Shown here one piece after another: positions 31,260 to 43,045 of a stretch of DNA of 64,000 nt. The notes under the pieces were generated by a model, which saw only the letters and a list, made by a program, of their open reading frames with translations, searched no databases and was not told the origin of the DNA. Source of the DNA: Noviherbaspirillum suwonense (GTDB taxonomy: Bacteria; Pseudomonadota; Gammaproteobacteria; Burkholderiales; Burkholderiaceae_D); contig NZ_FXUL01000020.1 of the NCBI RefSeq assembly GCF_900182955.1, positions 62,001 through 126,000 of the forward strand, in the 5' to 3' direction. Within the stretch, counting starts at the first letter, position 1. Every line of letters starts with the position of its first letter. Position numbers and translations under genes: made by a program.

Positions 31260-32429
31260 ATGACGCAACTCACCAACCTGCTGGACAAAGATCCCGCGCA
31301 ACTCGTCGCCTACTGCGCCGAGCTGGGTGAGAAGCCGTTTCGCGCCAAGCAGCTGCTGCGCTGGATACACCAGTTCGGCGCGAGCGACTTCGATGCCATG
31401 ACCGACCTTGCCAAGTCGCTGCGCGACAAGCTGGCAAGCCGCGCCTTCATCGCGGCGCCCGCCGTCATCAGCGACCATACGTCGACTGACGGCACCCGCA
31501 AGTGGCTGCTCGACGTGGGCGAGGGCAACGCGGTGGAAACCGTGTTCATCCCGGAGGAAAACCGCGGCACGCTCTGCATCTCGACGCAGGCGGGCTGTGC
31601 GGTGAATTGCCGCTTCTGCTCGACCGGCAAGCAGGGTTTCAGCCGCAACCTGACGGTCGGCGAGATCATCGGCCAGTTGTGGATGGCCGAATTCGCGCTG
31701 CGCCAGGCCAAGGGCATCGAACCCGGCCCCAAGGGCGAGCGCCAGATTACCAATGTCGTGATGATGGGCATGGGCGAACCGCTGCTCAATTTCGAGCCTA
31801 CCGTCACTGCGCTCAAGCTGATGCTGGACGACAATGCCTACGGCCTGTCGCGGCGTCGCGTGACCCTGTCCACCAGCGGCGTCGTGCCGATGATGGACAA
31901 GCTGTCCCAGGAATGCCCGGTGGCGCTGGCAGTGTCGGTGCATGCGTCCAATGACGCGCTGCGCGACAGCCTGGTGCCGCTGAACAAGAAATACCCGCTG
32001 CGTGAACTGATGGCAGCCTGCCGCCGCTATCTCGAATTCGCGCCGCGCGACTTCGTCACCTTCGAATACTGCATGCTGGACGGCGTCAACGACAGCGACC
32101 AGCATGCGCGCGAGCTGATTGCGCTGGTGCAGGACGCCAATGCGCCGGTGCCGTGCAAGTTCAACCTGATTCCGTTCAATCCCTTCCCCGAGTCCGGGCT
32201 CAAGCGCTCCAACAACGTGCGCATCAAGGCGTTCGCCAAGGTGCTGATGGACGCCGGCATCGTGACCACGATACGCAAGACCCGCGGCGACGACATCGAC
32301 GCCGCCTGCGGGCAGCTGGCCGGCGAGGTGCAGGACCGCACCCGCGTCCAGGAACGCATGCAGAAAATGGCCGAGTACCAGCAGAAATACGGCAGCGACT
32401 TCGGCCGCATCGTGGAGATTTCCTCGTGA
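31260..32429 (+). CDS. rlmN: Dual-specificity 23S rRNA/tRNA (adenine-C2)-methyltransferase RlmN
   Basis: 389 aa radical-SAM enzyme. The cluster motif CxxxCxxC appears as CAVNCRFC (about residues 113–120), followed by [11 protein letters not shown] and [12 protein letters not shown]-terminal [14 protein letters not shown] carries the second catalytic Cys. It methylates A2503 of 23S rRNA and A37 of some tRNAs. The stop overlaps the GTG start of pilW by 4 bases (GTGA). Confidence 0.96.
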   Translation: MTQLTNLLDKDPAQLVAYCAELGEKPFRAKQLLRWIHQFGASDFDAMTDLAKSLRDKLASRAFIAAPAVISDHTSTDGTRKWLLDVGEGNAVETVFIPEENRGTLCISTQAGCAVNCRFCSTGKQGFSRNLTVGEIIGQLWMAEFALRQAKGIEPGPKGERQITNVVMMGMGEPLLNFEPTVTALKLMLDDNAYGLSRRRVTLSTSGVVPMMDKLSQECPVALAVSVHASNDALRDSLVPLNKKYPLRELMAACRRYLEFAPRDFVTFEYCMLDGVNDSDQHARELIALVQDANAPVPCKFNLIPFNPFPESGLKRSNNVRIKAFAKVLMDAGIVTTIRKTRGDDIDAACGQLAGEVQDRTRVQERMQKMAEYQQKYGSDFGRIVEISS

Positions 32430-33220
32430 CGGCTGGGCTGCGGCCCCGGCTCCTGATCGCGCTACTCGTCATGCTGCTGGCGGGCTGCGCCGGCACCGGC
32501 CAGAATCCGCCGGCGGACGACCTGCGCAACAGCGCCGACCAGAGCGAACTGCAGCGCCGCGCCCAGATCAGGCTGCAGCTGGCGGTCGGCTACTACGGCC
32601 AGGGCCAGCTCGCCACCGCGCTCGATGAAGTCAAGCAGGCGCTGCAGATCGACCCCAACCTCGCCGACGCCCACGGCGTGCGCGCGCTGATCCACATGGA
32701 CATGGGCGATGCGCAGCTTGCCGAGGAAAGTTTTCAGCGCGCGATGAAGCTTGCGCCCGGCAATCCCGACTTCGCCAACAACTATGGCTGGTTCCTGTGC
32801 GAGAACGGCCGCGAGCGCGACTCGCTGGCCTACTTCGAAACCGCGCTCAGGAGCCGCGCCTACACGTCGCCGGCCAAGGCGCTGAACAATGCCGGCGTCT
32901 GCAGCATGCGCCTCGACGACATGGCCGGCGCGGAGCGTTATTTCAACCGGGCGTTCCAGGCCGATCCCGGCAATGGCGACGCCAACCTCAACCTGTCCCG
33001 GCTGTATTACCGGCGCGCCGATTACCAGCGCGCCCGGTTTTACGTAAACCGGGTGCTTCATGCCGAAAACTCCGGCGCCGCCGTGCTGTGGATGGCCATC
33101 AAGGTCGAGCGCAAACTGGGCGACCAGAACGCCGCCTCATCGCTGTCCAACCAGCTGCGCCGCCGATTTCCGGATTCCCGTGAATATGCTGCCCTGACGC
33201 GCGGGGCCTACGATGAGTGA
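32426..33220 (+). CDS. pilW: Type IV pilus biogenesis/stability lipoprotein PilW (PilF), TPR protein
   Basis: 264 aa starting at GTG 32426, which overlaps the rlmN stop. A lipoprotein signal ([15 protein letters not shown], lipobox LAGC) is followed by about five tetratricopeptide repeats (for example [40 protein letters not shown]). PilF/PilW is the pilotin that helps to assemble the PilQ secretin. GGAG at 32413–32416 supports the GTG. It overlaps rodZ by 8 bases. Confidence 0.9.
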   Translation: MTAGLRPRLLIALLVMLLAGCAGTGQNPPADDLRNSADQSELQRRAQIRLQLAVGYYGQGQLATALDEVKQALQIDPNLADAHGVRALIHMDMGDAQLAEESFQRAMKLAPGNPDFANNYGWFLCENGRERDSLAYFETALRSRAYTSPAKALNNAGVCSMRLDDMAGAERYFNRAFQADPGNGDANLNLSRLYYRRADYQRARFYVNRVLHAENSGAAVLWMAIKVERKLGDQNAASSLSNQLRRRFPDSREYAALTRGAYDE

Positions 33221-34196
33221 TTTATCCATGACCGAACCGACGGACTATGCGGGGCAGCAGGACCCGGCCGAATATGGCCAGCCAACGCCGGGCGTGCAAC
33301 TGGCAATGCGCCGCCAGGAATTCAACTGGACTGTCGAGCAGGTCGCCAGCCAGCTCAACCTGGCGCCGCGCCAGATCCTTGCGATGGAAGCCGACGATTA
33401 CGGCGCATTGCCCGGCATGGCGGTCGCGCGCGGCTTCATCCGTTCCTATGCCAAGCTGCTGAAGCTCGACTCCGCGCCGATGCTCGCGCAGATCGCCAAG
33501 GCGCCAGGCAGCGCCGAGCAGGCGATCCCGCTGCGCCGCGCCATTCCCAGCACCACGTTCCAGCCGCACCGCGGCGCCGGCCGCGCAAGGTCGGGTGGCC
33601 TGTCCAAGCTGCTGCTGGCAGCGGGCGTGGTGATCGTCGCGGCGCTGGCGGCCGTTGCGTACAGCCAGCGCGAACAGCTTGCGGGCTATCTGCCCGCGTC
33701 GCTTTCCCGGCTGCTGGAACACGCGCCGTCCACTGCGCCGGTTGCCGGCGAGCAGGCGGACGGCCGGGTCGTCGACACCGACGTCGCGCCGCCGCTGCAT
33801 CGGTCCGAGTCCGCGCAGCAGGCGCCGGTGGCAGCGCCTGCGCCGCCCGGCATGACGCCTGAATTGTCGGTGCCGCCAACGGTCGCCAGTGGGGCTGGCG
33901 CGGTCGGAGCGACCGGTGCTGCCGCTGCCGCCGGGACAAGCGCCGCCGCAGCCCAGTCGGCCAATACGCTGGTGCTGACCATGCGGCAGGATTCATGGGT
34001 CGAAGTCAAGCGTGCCGACAACACCACGGTGACGTCCCGCGTCCTGCGCGCGGGCAGCACCGAGACCTTCGAGATCACCGGCCCGCTGACGGTGACGGTG
34101 GGCAATGCGCGCGGCGTCGATGCGACGGTGCGCGGCAAGCCGCTCGATGTCGCGGGAACGACGCGCAACAACGTGGCCCGTATCAGCGTCAAGTAA
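33213..34196 (+). CDS. rodZ: RodZ-family helix-turn-helix membrane protein
   Basis: 327 aa. A cytoplasmic HTH_25 domain (about residues 28–95; [36 protein letters not shown]), a transmembrane helix ([19 protein letters not shown], about 130–150), an Ala/Pro-rich periplasmic linker, and a C-terminal DUF4115 beta domain ([15 protein letters not shown]… [17 protein letters not shown]). RodZ links MreB to the cell-wall elongation machinery. The gene overlaps the pilW end and precedes ispG, a conserved order. Confidence 0.9.
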   Translation: MSDLSMTEPTDYAGQQDPAEYGQPTPGVQLAMRRQEFNWTVEQVASQLNLAPRQILAMEADDYGALPGMAVARGFIRSYAKLLKLDSAPMLAQIAKAPGSAEQAIPLRRAIPSTTFQPHRGAGRARSGGLSKLLLAAGVVIVAALAAVAYSQREQLAGYLPASLSRLLEHAPSTAPVAGEQADGRVVDTDVAPPLHRSESAQQAPVAAPAPPGMTPELSVPPTVASGAGAVGATGAAAAAGTSAAAAQSANTLVLTMRQDSWVEVKRADNTTVTSRVLRAGSTETFEITGPLTVTVGNARGVDATVRGKPLDVAGTTRNNVARISVK

Positions 34197-34276
34197 GCAG
34201 CAACATGCAGATCGATGCGGAGCGGGTGAGGGCAGGCCTTGACCGCGCTCCGGTCGGCACAGGAAGGAATTTCGCG

Positions 34277-35578
<1,302 letters not shown>

Positions 35579-35583
35579 AAACC

Positions 35584-36939
35584 ATGTCAGATAACAAGAA
35601 ACCTGAAAAAATCGTCGGCGTCAAAGGGATGAACGACATCCTGCCGGCCGATGCGCCGTTGTGGGAACTGTTCGAGAACACGGTCCAGACCGTGCTCAAG
35701 AGCTATGGCTTCCAGCAGATACGCACGCCCATCGTCGAGCCGACGCCGCTGTTCGCGCGCGGCCTCGGCGCCGTCACCGACATCGTCGAAAAGGAAATGT
35801 ATTCCTTCACCGACTCGATGAACGGCGACGAACTGACGCTGCGCCCGGAAAGCACCGCCGGCGTCGTGCGCGCCGCGCTGGAACACAACCTGACCTACGA
35901 CGGCCCGAAACGGCTCTGGTACCAGGGCCCGATGTTCCGCCACGAACGGCCGCAGCGCGGCCGCTACCGGCAGTTCCACCAGGTCGGCGCCGAGGCGATC
36001 GGCTTTGCCGGCCCGGACATCGACGCCGAGCTGATCATGCTGTGCCAGCGCCTGTGGGATGACCTCGGGCTCGACAGCATCCGGCTCGAGATCAACTCGA
36101 TCGGCGACGCCGACGAGCGCGCCCGCCACCGCACCGACCTGATCGCCTATTTCGAGCAGCACCGCGACCAGCTCGACGCCGATGCGCTGCGCCGGCTGCA
36201 TGCCAATCCGCTGCGCATCCTCGACACCAAGAACCCGGCCATGCAGGCGCTGGTCAATGCCGCGCCCAAGCTGCTCGACTACCTCGGCGAGGAATCGCGG
36301 GCGCACTTCGACGGCGTCGAGAACATCCTGCGCCACAGCAATATCCCTTACACCGTCAACCCGCGCCTAGTGCGCGGCATGGACTATTACAACCGCACCG
36401 TGTTCGAATGGGTGACCGATCAGCTCGGTTCGCAGGGCACGGTCTGCGGCGGCGGCCGGTATGATCCGCTGGTCGAGATGTTCGGCGGCAAGCCGACGCC
36501 GGCCTGCGGCTTCGCGATCGGCGTCGAACGGCTGCTGGAGCTGATGAAGGCGTCCGGCGAGCAATTCACGCCCAACCAGTGCGACGTCTACCTGGTCCAC
36601 CAGGGCGATGAAGCGCAGCTGCAGGCTTTCGTGCTCGGCGAGCGCCTGCGCGACGCCGGGCTGGACGTGGTGCTGCATTGCGCCACCGCGGCCGGTCCCG
36701 GCAGCTTCAAGTCGCAGATGAAGCGGGCCGACGCCAGCGGCGCGGCCTTTGCCGTCATCATCGGCGAGGACGAGGTGTCCAGCCATACCGCCAGCGTCAA
36801 GACGCTGCGCGGCGCCGACGGCGAGAGCCAGCAGCGCTCGGTGGAATTCGATTCGGTGGCCGAATACCTGGTCGATCAGATCATCGGCGCCGGCCACGAC
36901 GACGGACACGACCACGGTCATGTCCATTACAAACACTAG
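35584..36939 (+). CDS. hisS: Histidine–tRNA ligase with His-rich C-terminal tail
   Basis: 451 aa class II synthetase. Motif 2 is in [24 protein letters not shown], the histidine-specific signatures are [15 protein letters not shown] and [15 protein letters not shown], and motif 3 is [14 protein letters not shown]. The anticodon-binding domain follows from about residue 335. The protein ends [15 protein letters not shown], a His/Asp tail of 15 residues that E. coli HisS (424 aa) lacks. It starts 5 bases after ispG. Confidence 0.96.
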   Translation: MSDNKKPEKIVGVKGMNDILPADAPLWELFENTVQTVLKSYGFQQIRTPIVEPTPLFARGLGAVTDIVEKEMYSFTDSMNGDELTLRPESTAGVVRAALEHNLTYDGPKRLWYQGPMFRHERPQRGRYRQFHQVGAEAIGFAGPDIDAELIMLCQRLWDDLGLDSIRLEINSIGDADERARHRTDLIAYFEQHRDQLDADALRRLHANPLRILDTKNPAMQALVNAAPKLLDYLGEESRAHFDGVENILRHSNIPYTVNPRLVRGMDYYNRTVFEWVTDQLGSQGTVCGGGRYDPLVEMFGGKPTPACGFAIGVERLLELMKASGEQFTPNQCDVYLVHQGDEAQLQAFVLGERLRDAGLDVVLHCATAAGPGSFKSQMKRADASGAAFAVIIGEDEVSSHTASVKTLRGADGESQQRSVEFDSVAEYLVDQIIGAGHDDGHDHGHVHYKH

Positions 36940-36978
36940 AAATATCAGCAACGACATTGGAAATGGGACGGCGCAAGC

Positions 36979-37623
36979 ATGGCATACGATCTTGAAGAGC
37001 AGGAACAGATAGAAACCCTGAAAAGCTGGTGGAATCGCTACGGCAACCTGGTGACCTGGCTGCTGATCGCTGCGCTGGCAGCCTTTTCGGGCTGGTCCGC
37101 CTGGAATTACTACCAGCGCAACCAGGCGGCCCAGGCCGGCCAGCTGTATGACGAGATCGGCCGGGCGGTCATCGCCAAGGATAATGAGCGGGTGATGCGC
37201 GGCGCGGCCGACATGCGGGACAAGTTCGCCCGCACCGCCTATGCCGAAATGGCCGCGCTGATGGCCGCGAAGGTGGCGTTCGACGCCAACGACCTGAACG
37301 GCGCCAAGGCCCAGCTGCAGTGGGTGGTCGACAATGGCCGCGACGACGAGTACCGCGCGCTGGCCCGCATCCGGCTGGCCGGCGTTCTGCTCGACGAGAA
37401 AGCCTACGAAGAAGGACTGAAAGTGCTGTCGGCCGACGTGCCCGCCGCCTTTGCCGGCGCCGTGGCCGACCGTCGCGGCGACCTGCTGATGGCGCAGAAC
37501 AAGATCGCCGAGGCGCGCACCGCCTACCAGGAGGCGCTGCAGAAGTCCGACGCCAAGAGTCCCGGCCGGCAACTGATCCAGCTGAAACTCGACGCCATCG
37601 GCGGCGCCAACCCGGCCGCCTGA
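36979..37623 (+). CDS. yfgM: YfgM-family TPR membrane protein (SecYEG-associated)
   Basis: 214 aa. A short cytosolic N terminus (DLEEQEQIETLKSWWNRYGN) precedes one transmembrane helix (LVTWLLIAALAAFSGWSAW, about 24–42) and a periplasmic tetratricopeptide domain (AALMAAKVAFDANDLNGAKAQL; LLMAQNKIAEARTAYQEAL). The DUF2133/YfgM family in E. coli associates with SecYEG and PpiD. The hisS–yfgM–bamB–der order is the same as in E. coli. Confidence 0.9.
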   Translation: MAYDLEEQEQIETLKSWWNRYGNLVTWLLIAALAAFSGWSAWNYYQRNQAAQAGQLYDEIGRAVIAKDNERVMRGAADMRDKFARTAYAEMAALMAAKVAFDANDLNGAKAQLQWVVDNGRDDEYRALARIRLAGVLLDEKAYEEGLKVLSADVPAAFAGAVADRRGDLLMAQNKIAEARTAYQEALQKSDAKSPGRQLIQLKLDAIGGANPAA

Positions 37624-37658
37624 GCCTGTTCACCGCACAAGTATAAAAAGGGAAAACA

Positions 37659-38819
37659 ATGCAAATTGCAGCAAAGGCCGCATCCGTAGGCATCGCGCTG
37701 GCCGTCCTCGGCGGCTGTTCGACCCTGCAGTCGCTTAACCCGTTCGCCAGCAAGCCGGCGCCGCGCAATCCGCCTGCCGCGCTGGTCGATATCAAGCCGT
37801 CGATGAACGTGCGCACTGCCTGGTCCGTCAACATCGGCAAGGCCGGCACTGCATTGTTCAACCCCGCTCTGGTCCAGGGCAGCGTGTTCGTCGCTGCCGC
37901 CGACGGCACGATAGCCCGGCTCGACGCGGCGAACGGCAACCAGCTCTGGCGCATCAACGCCGGCGTGCCGCTGACCGCGGGCGTCGGCGCCGACGCCGGC
38001 ACGGTCGCCGTGGGCGCGGCCGGCGGCGTGCTGCTGGCCTACAGCGCGGACGGCAAGCAGCGCTGGAAGGCGCAGGCGTCGAGCGAGATTCTTGGCGCGC
38101 CGGCCGTGGCGCAGGGCCTGGTCATCGTGCGCAGCATCGACAACCGGATCGCCGCATTCGACGCCGACAGCGGCGTGCGCCGCTGGCAGCTGCAGCGCGC
38201 CGCGCCGGCGCTGGCATTGCGCAGTGCGCCGGGCATCGCCGTCGACGCGACGTCGGCCTATGTCGGCATGCCGGGCGGACGCATGGTCGCGCTGACGCTG
38301 TCCAACGGCGGCCCGCGCTGGGAAGTGGCGGTCGGCGACCCGCGCGGCGCGACCGAACTCGAGCGCATCGCCGACGTGTCGGGCATCCCGGTGATGGTGG
38401 GCCGCGAAGTCTGCGCGGTCGCTTACCAGGGCCGCATCGGCTGCGTGGACGCGAGCAGCGGCTCCACCCGCTGGGCCAAGGAATTTTCCAGCGAAGTCGG
38501 CCTCGGCGCCGACGACAATCATGTTTATGGCGCGGACGAACGCGGCAACGTCAACGCATTCACCTATGATGCGGGTGTCGGCGTCTGGCGCAACAATACG
38601 CTGGCCAACCGCCGCCTCTCGACCCCGGTGGCAGTGGGACGCACGGTCGCGGTGGGCGACTACCAGGGTTACATGCATTTCCTCTCGCGCGAGGACGGCG
38701 CGACGCTCGCGCGGGCCGCCAGCGACGGCAGCCAGGTCATCGGAACGCCGGTCGTGAACGGCAATACGGTTATTTTTCAAACACAAGCAGGTATAGTGGC
38801 CGCATTGACGGCCGAGTAA
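37659..38819 (+). CDS. bamB: Outer membrane protein assembly factor BamB
   Basis: 386 aa lipoprotein (lipobox LGGC in [12 protein letters not shown]) with an eight-bladed beta-propeller of PQQ-like repeats; examples are [54 protein letters not shown] and [18 protein letters not shown]. BamB is an accessory subunit of the BAM complex in the outer membrane. AAAGGGAAAAC precedes the ATG. It is followed by der after 7 bases. Confidence 0.95.
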   Translation: MQIAAKAASVGIALAVLGGCSTLQSLNPFASKPAPRNPPAALVDIKPSMNVRTAWSVNIGKAGTALFNPALVQGSVFVAAADGTIARLDAANGNQLWRINAGVPLTAGVGADAGTVAVGAAGGVLLAYSADGKQRWKAQASSEILGAPAVAQGLVIVRSIDNRIAAFDADSGVRRWQLQRAAPALALRSAPGIAVDATSAYVGMPGGRMVALTLSNGGPRWEVAVGDPRGATELERIADVSGIPVMVGREVCAVAYQGRIGCVDASSGSTRWAKEFSSEVGLGADDNHVYGADERGNVNAFTYDAGVGVWRNNTLANRRLSTPVAVGRTVAVGDYQGYMHFLSREDGATLARAASDGSQVIGTPVVNGNTVIFQTQAGIVAALTAE

Positions 38820-38826
38820 GAAAGTC

Positions 38827-40167
38827 ATGAAGCCGGTTATCGCATTAGTAGGTCGACCCAACGTCGGCAAATCCACGCTCTTCAATCGCCTGACGCGTTC
38901 GCGTGATGCCCTTGTTGCCGACCTGCCAGGTCTGACCCGCGACCGGCATTACGGCGAAGGCCGTATCGGCGAACGGCCTTTCCTGGTCATCGACACCGGC
39001 GGTTTCGAGCCCGTGGCGAAGGAGGGCATCATGTTCGAGATGGCGAAGCAGACCAAGCAGGCGGTCGCCGAAGCCGACATGGTGATCTTCATCGTCGACG
39101 GCCGCCAGGGGCTGACGCCGCACGACAAGACGATCACCGACTTCCTGCGCCGCTCCGGCAGGCCGGTGATGCTGGTGATCAACAAGTCCGAAGGGATGCA
39201 GTACACCGCGGTCACCGCCGAATTCTATGAACTCGGGCTGGGCGACCCGTACGTGATCTCGGCCGCCCACGGCGACGGCGTGATGGACCTGGTCGACGAA
39301 GCGCTCGACCTCGCGACCGCGCAGCAGACGGAGGTCGAGGAAACTGCGGACGAACAGGACCGCGGCATCCGCATCGCCATCGTCGGCCGGCCGAACGTCG
39401 GCAAGTCGACGCTGGTCAACACGCTGCTCGGCGAAGACCGCGTGATCGCTTTCGACATGCCCGGCACGACCCGCGACTCGATCGAGATCCCGTTCGAGCG
39501 CGACGGCCGCAAGTATTCGCTGATCGACACCGCCGGCATCCGCAAGCGCGGCAAGGTGTTCGAGGCGATCGAGAAATTCTCGGTGGTCAAGACGCTGCAG
39601 TCGATTTCCGAGGCCAACGTGGTCATCCTGCTGCTGGACGCGCAGCAGGATATCTCGGAACAGGATGCGCACATCGCCGGCTTCATCCTCGAAAGCGGCC
39701 GGGCGCTGGTGGTCGCCATCAACAAGTGGGACGGCCTGACCAGCGACCGCCGCGACGAGATCAAGATCGACCTCGACCGCAAGCTCAGCTTCCTGTCCTT
39801 CGCCAAGTTCCATTTCATCTCGGCGCTGAAGTCCACCGGCATCGCGCCAATGATGAAATCGGTCGACAGCGCCTATGCCGCGGCCACCGCCAACCTGCCG
39901 ACGCCCAAGCTGACCCGGGCGCTCGAGGAAGCGGTCGAACACCAGCAGCCTCGCCGCAAGGGCTCGATCCGTCCCAAGCTGCGCTATGCGCACCAGGGCG
40001 GCCAGAACCCGCCGGTCATCGTCATTCACGGCAATGCGCTGGAAGCGATCGACGCCAATTACAAGCGCTACCTGGAGAAGCACTTCCGCGAAACTTTTTC
40101 GCTGGTCGGCACTCCACTGCGTATAGAACTCCGGTCCGGCAAGAACCCTTTTGCGAAAAGCGGATAA
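38827..40167 (+). CDS. der: Ribosome biogenesis GTPase Der
   Basis: 446 aa with two tandem G domains and a KH-like C-terminal domain. G1 motifs [12 protein letters not shown] (residues about 8–19) and [12 protein letters not shown] (about 187–198); G3 motifs DTGGFEP and [10 protein letters not shown]4 motifs INKSE and INKWD. The tail after about 350 carries the KH-like fold ([25 protein letters not shown]). Der is required for 50S subunit maturation. Confidence 0.97.
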   Translation: MKPVIALVGRPNVGKSTLFNRLTRSRDALVADLPGLTRDRHYGEGRIGERPFLVIDTGGFEPVAKEGIMFEMAKQTKQAVAEADMVIFIVDGRQGLTPHDKTITDFLRRSGRPVMLVINKSEGMQYTAVTAEFYELGLGDPYVISAAHGDGVMDLVDEALDLATAQQTEVEETADEQDRGIRIAIVGRPNVGKSTLVNTLLGEDRVIAFDMPGTTRDSIEIPFERDGRKYSLIDTAGIRKRGKVFEAIEKFSVVKTLQSISEANVVILLLDAQQDISEQDAHIAGFILESGRALVVAINKWDGLTSDRRDEIKIDLDRKLSFLSFAKFHFISALKSTGIAPMMKSVDSAYAAATANLPTPKLTRALEEAVEHQQPRRKGSIRPKLRYAHQGGQNPPVIVIHGNALEAIDANYKRYLEKHFRETFSLVGTPLRIELRSGKNPFAKSG

Positions 40168-40302
40168 AGGCGCGGGTAGGGCGCTCATTCGTTTGGCAAT
40201 ACCGCGGAAAATCGATTACATTCAAGCTGCGTGCCACTGGCGTACCTTGAATCTGGTCGAGTCGCCTCCAACTCCTCATCACAACAACACAATGGAGCTT
40301 CC

Positions 40303-40539
40303 ATGAGCAATAAAGGGCAACTATTACAAGACCCCTTCCTCAACGCCTTGCGCAAAGAGCACGTTCCTGTTTCCATTTATCTGGTCAACGGCATCAAACT
40401 CCAGGGTCACATCGAATCGTTCGACCAGTATGTCGTTCTGCTGCGCAACACCGTCACGCAGATGGTCTACAAGCATGCCATTTCGACTGTCGTGCCCGCA
40501 CGCGCAGTCAATCTCAACCTGGAGTCGGACGCTGAATAA
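40303..40539 (+). CDS. hfq: RNA chaperone Hfq
   Basis: 78 aa. Sm1 motif ([31 protein letters not shown]) and Sm2 motif ([12 protein letters not shown]) are complete, including the distal-face and U-binding residues YKH. The C-terminal tail is short ([11 protein letters not shown]), as in many betaproteobacteria and unlike the long E. coli tail. The start at 40303 follows GGAG. It precedes hflX–hflK–hflC, the canonical order. Confidence 0.97.
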   Translation: MSNKGQLLQDPFLNALRKEHVPVSIYLVNGIKLQGHIESFDQYVVLLRNTVTQMVYKHAISTVVPARAVNLNLESDAE

Positions 40540-40577
40540 CGCTGCGCACCCCTATCCGCCGCCGGGCGGTCGCTGAG

Positions 40578-41726
40578 ATGCGCGCGGCTCTCGTCGGCGT
40601 CGACTTTGGCAAGGGGGATTTTGCTGCCAGTCTCGACGAACTCGGCCTGTTGTCCAGTTCGGCTGGCGCCGAACCCATCCTGACCATCCTTGGCAAGCGT
40701 TCCAGTCCCGATCCCGCCCTGTATGTCGGCTCCGGCAAGGCGCAGGAAATTGCGCAGGCTGTGGAAGACGAGCATCTCGACATCGTCGTGTTCAACCATG
40801 CGCTGTCGCCGGCCCAGCAGAGGAACCTCGAGCGCGTGCTCAAGGTGCGCGTGGTCGACCGCACCAGCCTGATCCTGGACATCTTCGCGCAGCGCGCGCA
40901 GAGCCACGAGGGCAAGGTGCAGGTCGAACTGGCCCAGCTGCAGCATCTCGCCACCCGCCTGATCCGCGGCTGGACCCACCTCGAACGGCAAAAAGGCGGT
41001 ATCGGCCTGCGCGGCCCGGGTGAAACCCAGCTCGAGACCGACCGCCGCCTGATAGGCGAACGCGTCAAGGGCCTGCGCGCCAAGCTGAAGAAGCTGCAGC
41101 GCCAGCACGAGACCCAGCGCCGGGCGCGCGGACGCAGCAACATGCTGTCGGTGTCGCTGGTCGGCTATACCAATGCCGGCAAGTCCACGCTGTTCAACGC
41201 GATGACCAAGGCGCAGGTATATGCGGCGGACCAGCTGTTCGCGACGCTGGACACGACGTCGCGCCGGGTTTACCTGGGCGACGTCGGCAGCGTGGTGATT
41301 TCGGACACCGTCGGTTTCATCCGCGAATTGCCGCACCAGCTGGTGGCGGCCTTCCGCGCGACGCTCGAAGAGACGATCCATGCCGACGTGCTGCTGCACG
41401 TGGTCGACGCGTCCAGCCCGACGCGGCTCGAGCAGGTGGAGCAGGTCAATGCCGTGCTGAAAGAGATCGGCGCCGACCACATCCCGCAGATTCTCATCTG
41501 GAACAAGATCGATGCGGCAGGGCTGGAGCCGGCGGTCGAACGTGATGAATATGATAAAATCCGCCGGGTTTTCATCAGCGCCCAGACCGGCGAAGGGGTC
41601 GACCTGTTGCGGGAGGCAATTGCCGAATTCGCTGCAAAAGAGCATGCATCGCAGACCAGTGAACAGCCGTCGGCCGACGCCGACGACATGCGTTTCACGG
41701 CTTTCGATCAGCATACAAATCTATAA
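40578..41726 (+). CDS. hflX: GTPase HflX
   Basis: 382 aa ribosome-associated GTPase. The HflX N-terminal domain includes YVGSGKAQEIAQ and NLERVLKVRVVDRT, followed by GGIGLRGPGETQLETDRR and the G domain: GYTNAGKSTLFNAM (G1), LFATLDTTSRR (G2), DTVGFIRELPHQLV (G3), NKIDA (G4). It splits stalled or hibernating ribosomes in well-studied species. It starts 38 bases after hfq. Confidence 0.95.
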   Translation: MRAALVGVDFGKGDFAASLDELGLLSSSAGAEPILTILGKRSSPDPALYVGSGKAQEIAQAVEDEHLDIVVFNHALSPAQQRNLERVLKVRVVDRTSLILDIFAQRAQSHEGKVQVELAQLQHLATRLIRGWTHLERQKGGIGLRGPGETQLETDRRLIGERVKGLRAKLKKLQRQHETQRRARGRSNMLSVSLVGYTNAGKSTLFNAMTKAQVYAADQLFATLDTTSRRVYLGDVGSVVISDTVGFIRELPHQLVAAFRATLEETIHADVLLHVVDASSPTRLEQVEQVNAVLKEIGADHIPQILIWNKIDAAGLEPAVERDEYDKIRRVFISAQTGEGVDLLREAIAEFAAKEHASQTSEQPSADADDMRFTAFDQHTNL

Positions 41727-41749
41727 CTTTTACGCCGGATTGCGACAGC

Positions 41750-43045
41750 ATGCCTGTACCATTTTTGAAAAGAATCGGCCTTAAATTCTCGCTGAACGAT
41801 CCCCGCTGGGGACGCGGCCCGGAAAACGGCGAACAGCCGCAGAACCAGGACAGCAAGCGGCCCAGCGACGGCCCGCCCGACCTCGACCAGCTGTGGCGCG
41901 ACTTCAACCAGCGCATCAACCGGCTGTTCGGCAAGCGCGGCGGTGGCGGGGGCGGCGGCGGCGAGGGCGGCGGCATGATGCCCGACATGCGCGGCGCTAG
42001 CATCGGCGCCGGCATCATCGCGGCGATCGTCGCGTTCCTGTGGCTGATCAGCGGCTTCTTCATCGTGCAGGAAGGCCAGACCGGCGTCGTGATGACCTTC
42101 GGGCGCTACAGCCACATGACGCCCGCGGGTTTCAACTGGCGCTGGCCGTCGCCGATCCAGACGCACGAAATCGTCAACGTTTCCACCGTCCGCACGGTCG
42201 AAGTCGGTTACCGCTCCACGGTGCGCAACAAGGTCGGCCGCGAATCGCTGATGCTGACCGATGACGAAAACATCATCGATATCCAGTTTGCCGTGCAATA
42301 CAAGCTCAAGAATGCGTCCGAGTGGGTATTCAACATGCGCGACCAGGAAGAGACCGTCAAGCAGGTTGCCGAGACCGCCATCCGCGAAGTCGTCGGCAAG
42401 AGCAAGATGGACTTCGTGCTGTACGAGGGCCGCGAAAAGGTGGCTTTCGAGGTCGGCCAGCTGATGCAGCAGATCGTCGACCGCTACAAGGCCGGCGTGC
42501 AGATCACCAATGTGACGATGCAGGGCGTGCAACCGCCCGAGCAGGTGCAGGCTGCGTTCGACGATGCGGTCAAGGCCGGACAGGACCGCGAACGGCTGAA
42601 GAACGAAGGCCAGGCGTATGCGAACGACGTGGTGCCCAAGGCGCGCGGCGCCGCATCGCGGCTGGCGCAGGAATCCGAAGGCTACCGCGCGCGCATCATC
42701 GCCAACGCGGAAGGCGAGGCGGCGCGCTTCAAGCAGGTGCTGGTCGAGTACCAGAAAGCGCCGGCCGTGACCCGGGACCGTATGTATCTTGATGTCATGC
42801 AACAGATCTTTTCCAACACCACCAAGCTCATGGTCGATTCGCGTTCCGGTAACAACCTGATGTACCTGCCGCTGGACAAGCTGATTTCGCAGTCGGCTGC
42901 CGACACTTCCGCAGCGCGTTCCGGCGCGCCGGCGACAATGCCGCCGCCCGTGACGGTCGAGCCGACGCCCAACCTCGAATTGCCGCGCGCAAACGATGCG
43001 CGCAGCCGCGAAAGCCGCAACAGCCGTGACAGGGAGACCCGCTGA
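41750..43045 (+). CDS. hflK: FtsH protease modulator HflK
   Basis: 431 aa SPFH/prohibitin-family membrane protein. A Pro/Gly-rich N terminus with an eight-glycine tract (about residues 64–71) precedes one transmembrane helix (about 84–105; GIIAAIVAFLWLISGFFIV) and the periplasmic SPFH domain (VQEGQTGVVMTFGRY, MTPAGFNWRWPSP, DDENIIDIQFAVQYKL), then a long helix. With HflC it forms a cage around FtsH and restrains its proteolysis of membrane proteins. The stop shares one base with the hflC start (TGATG). Confidence 0.94.
   Translation: MPVPFLKRIGLKFSLNDPRWGRGPENGEQPQNQDSKRPSDGPPDLDQLWRDFNQRINRLFGKRGGGGGGGGEGGGMMPDMRGASIGAGIIAAIVAFLWLISGFFIVQEGQTGVVMTFGRYSHMTPAGFNWRWPSPIQTHEIVNVSTVRTVEVGYRSTVRNKVGRESLMLTDDENIIDIQFAVQYKLKNASEWVFNMRDQEETVKQVAETAIREVVGKSKMDFVLYEGREKVAFEVGQLMQQIVDRYKAGVQITNVTMQGVQPPEQVQAAFDDAVKAGQDRERLKNEGQAYANDVVPKARGAASRLAQESEGYRARIIANAEGEAARFKQVLVEYQKAPAVTRDRMYLDVMQQIFSNTTKLMVDSRSGNNLMYLPLDKLISQSAADTSAARSGAPATMPPPVTVEPTPNLELPRANDARSRESRNSRDRETR

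Noticed and set aside
41935-41975. Glycine-coding GC tract in hflK as a frameshift or contingency locus
   Set aside because: The run uses mixed GGC/GGT/GGG codons rather than a homopolymer, and Gly-rich N termini are normal for HflK.
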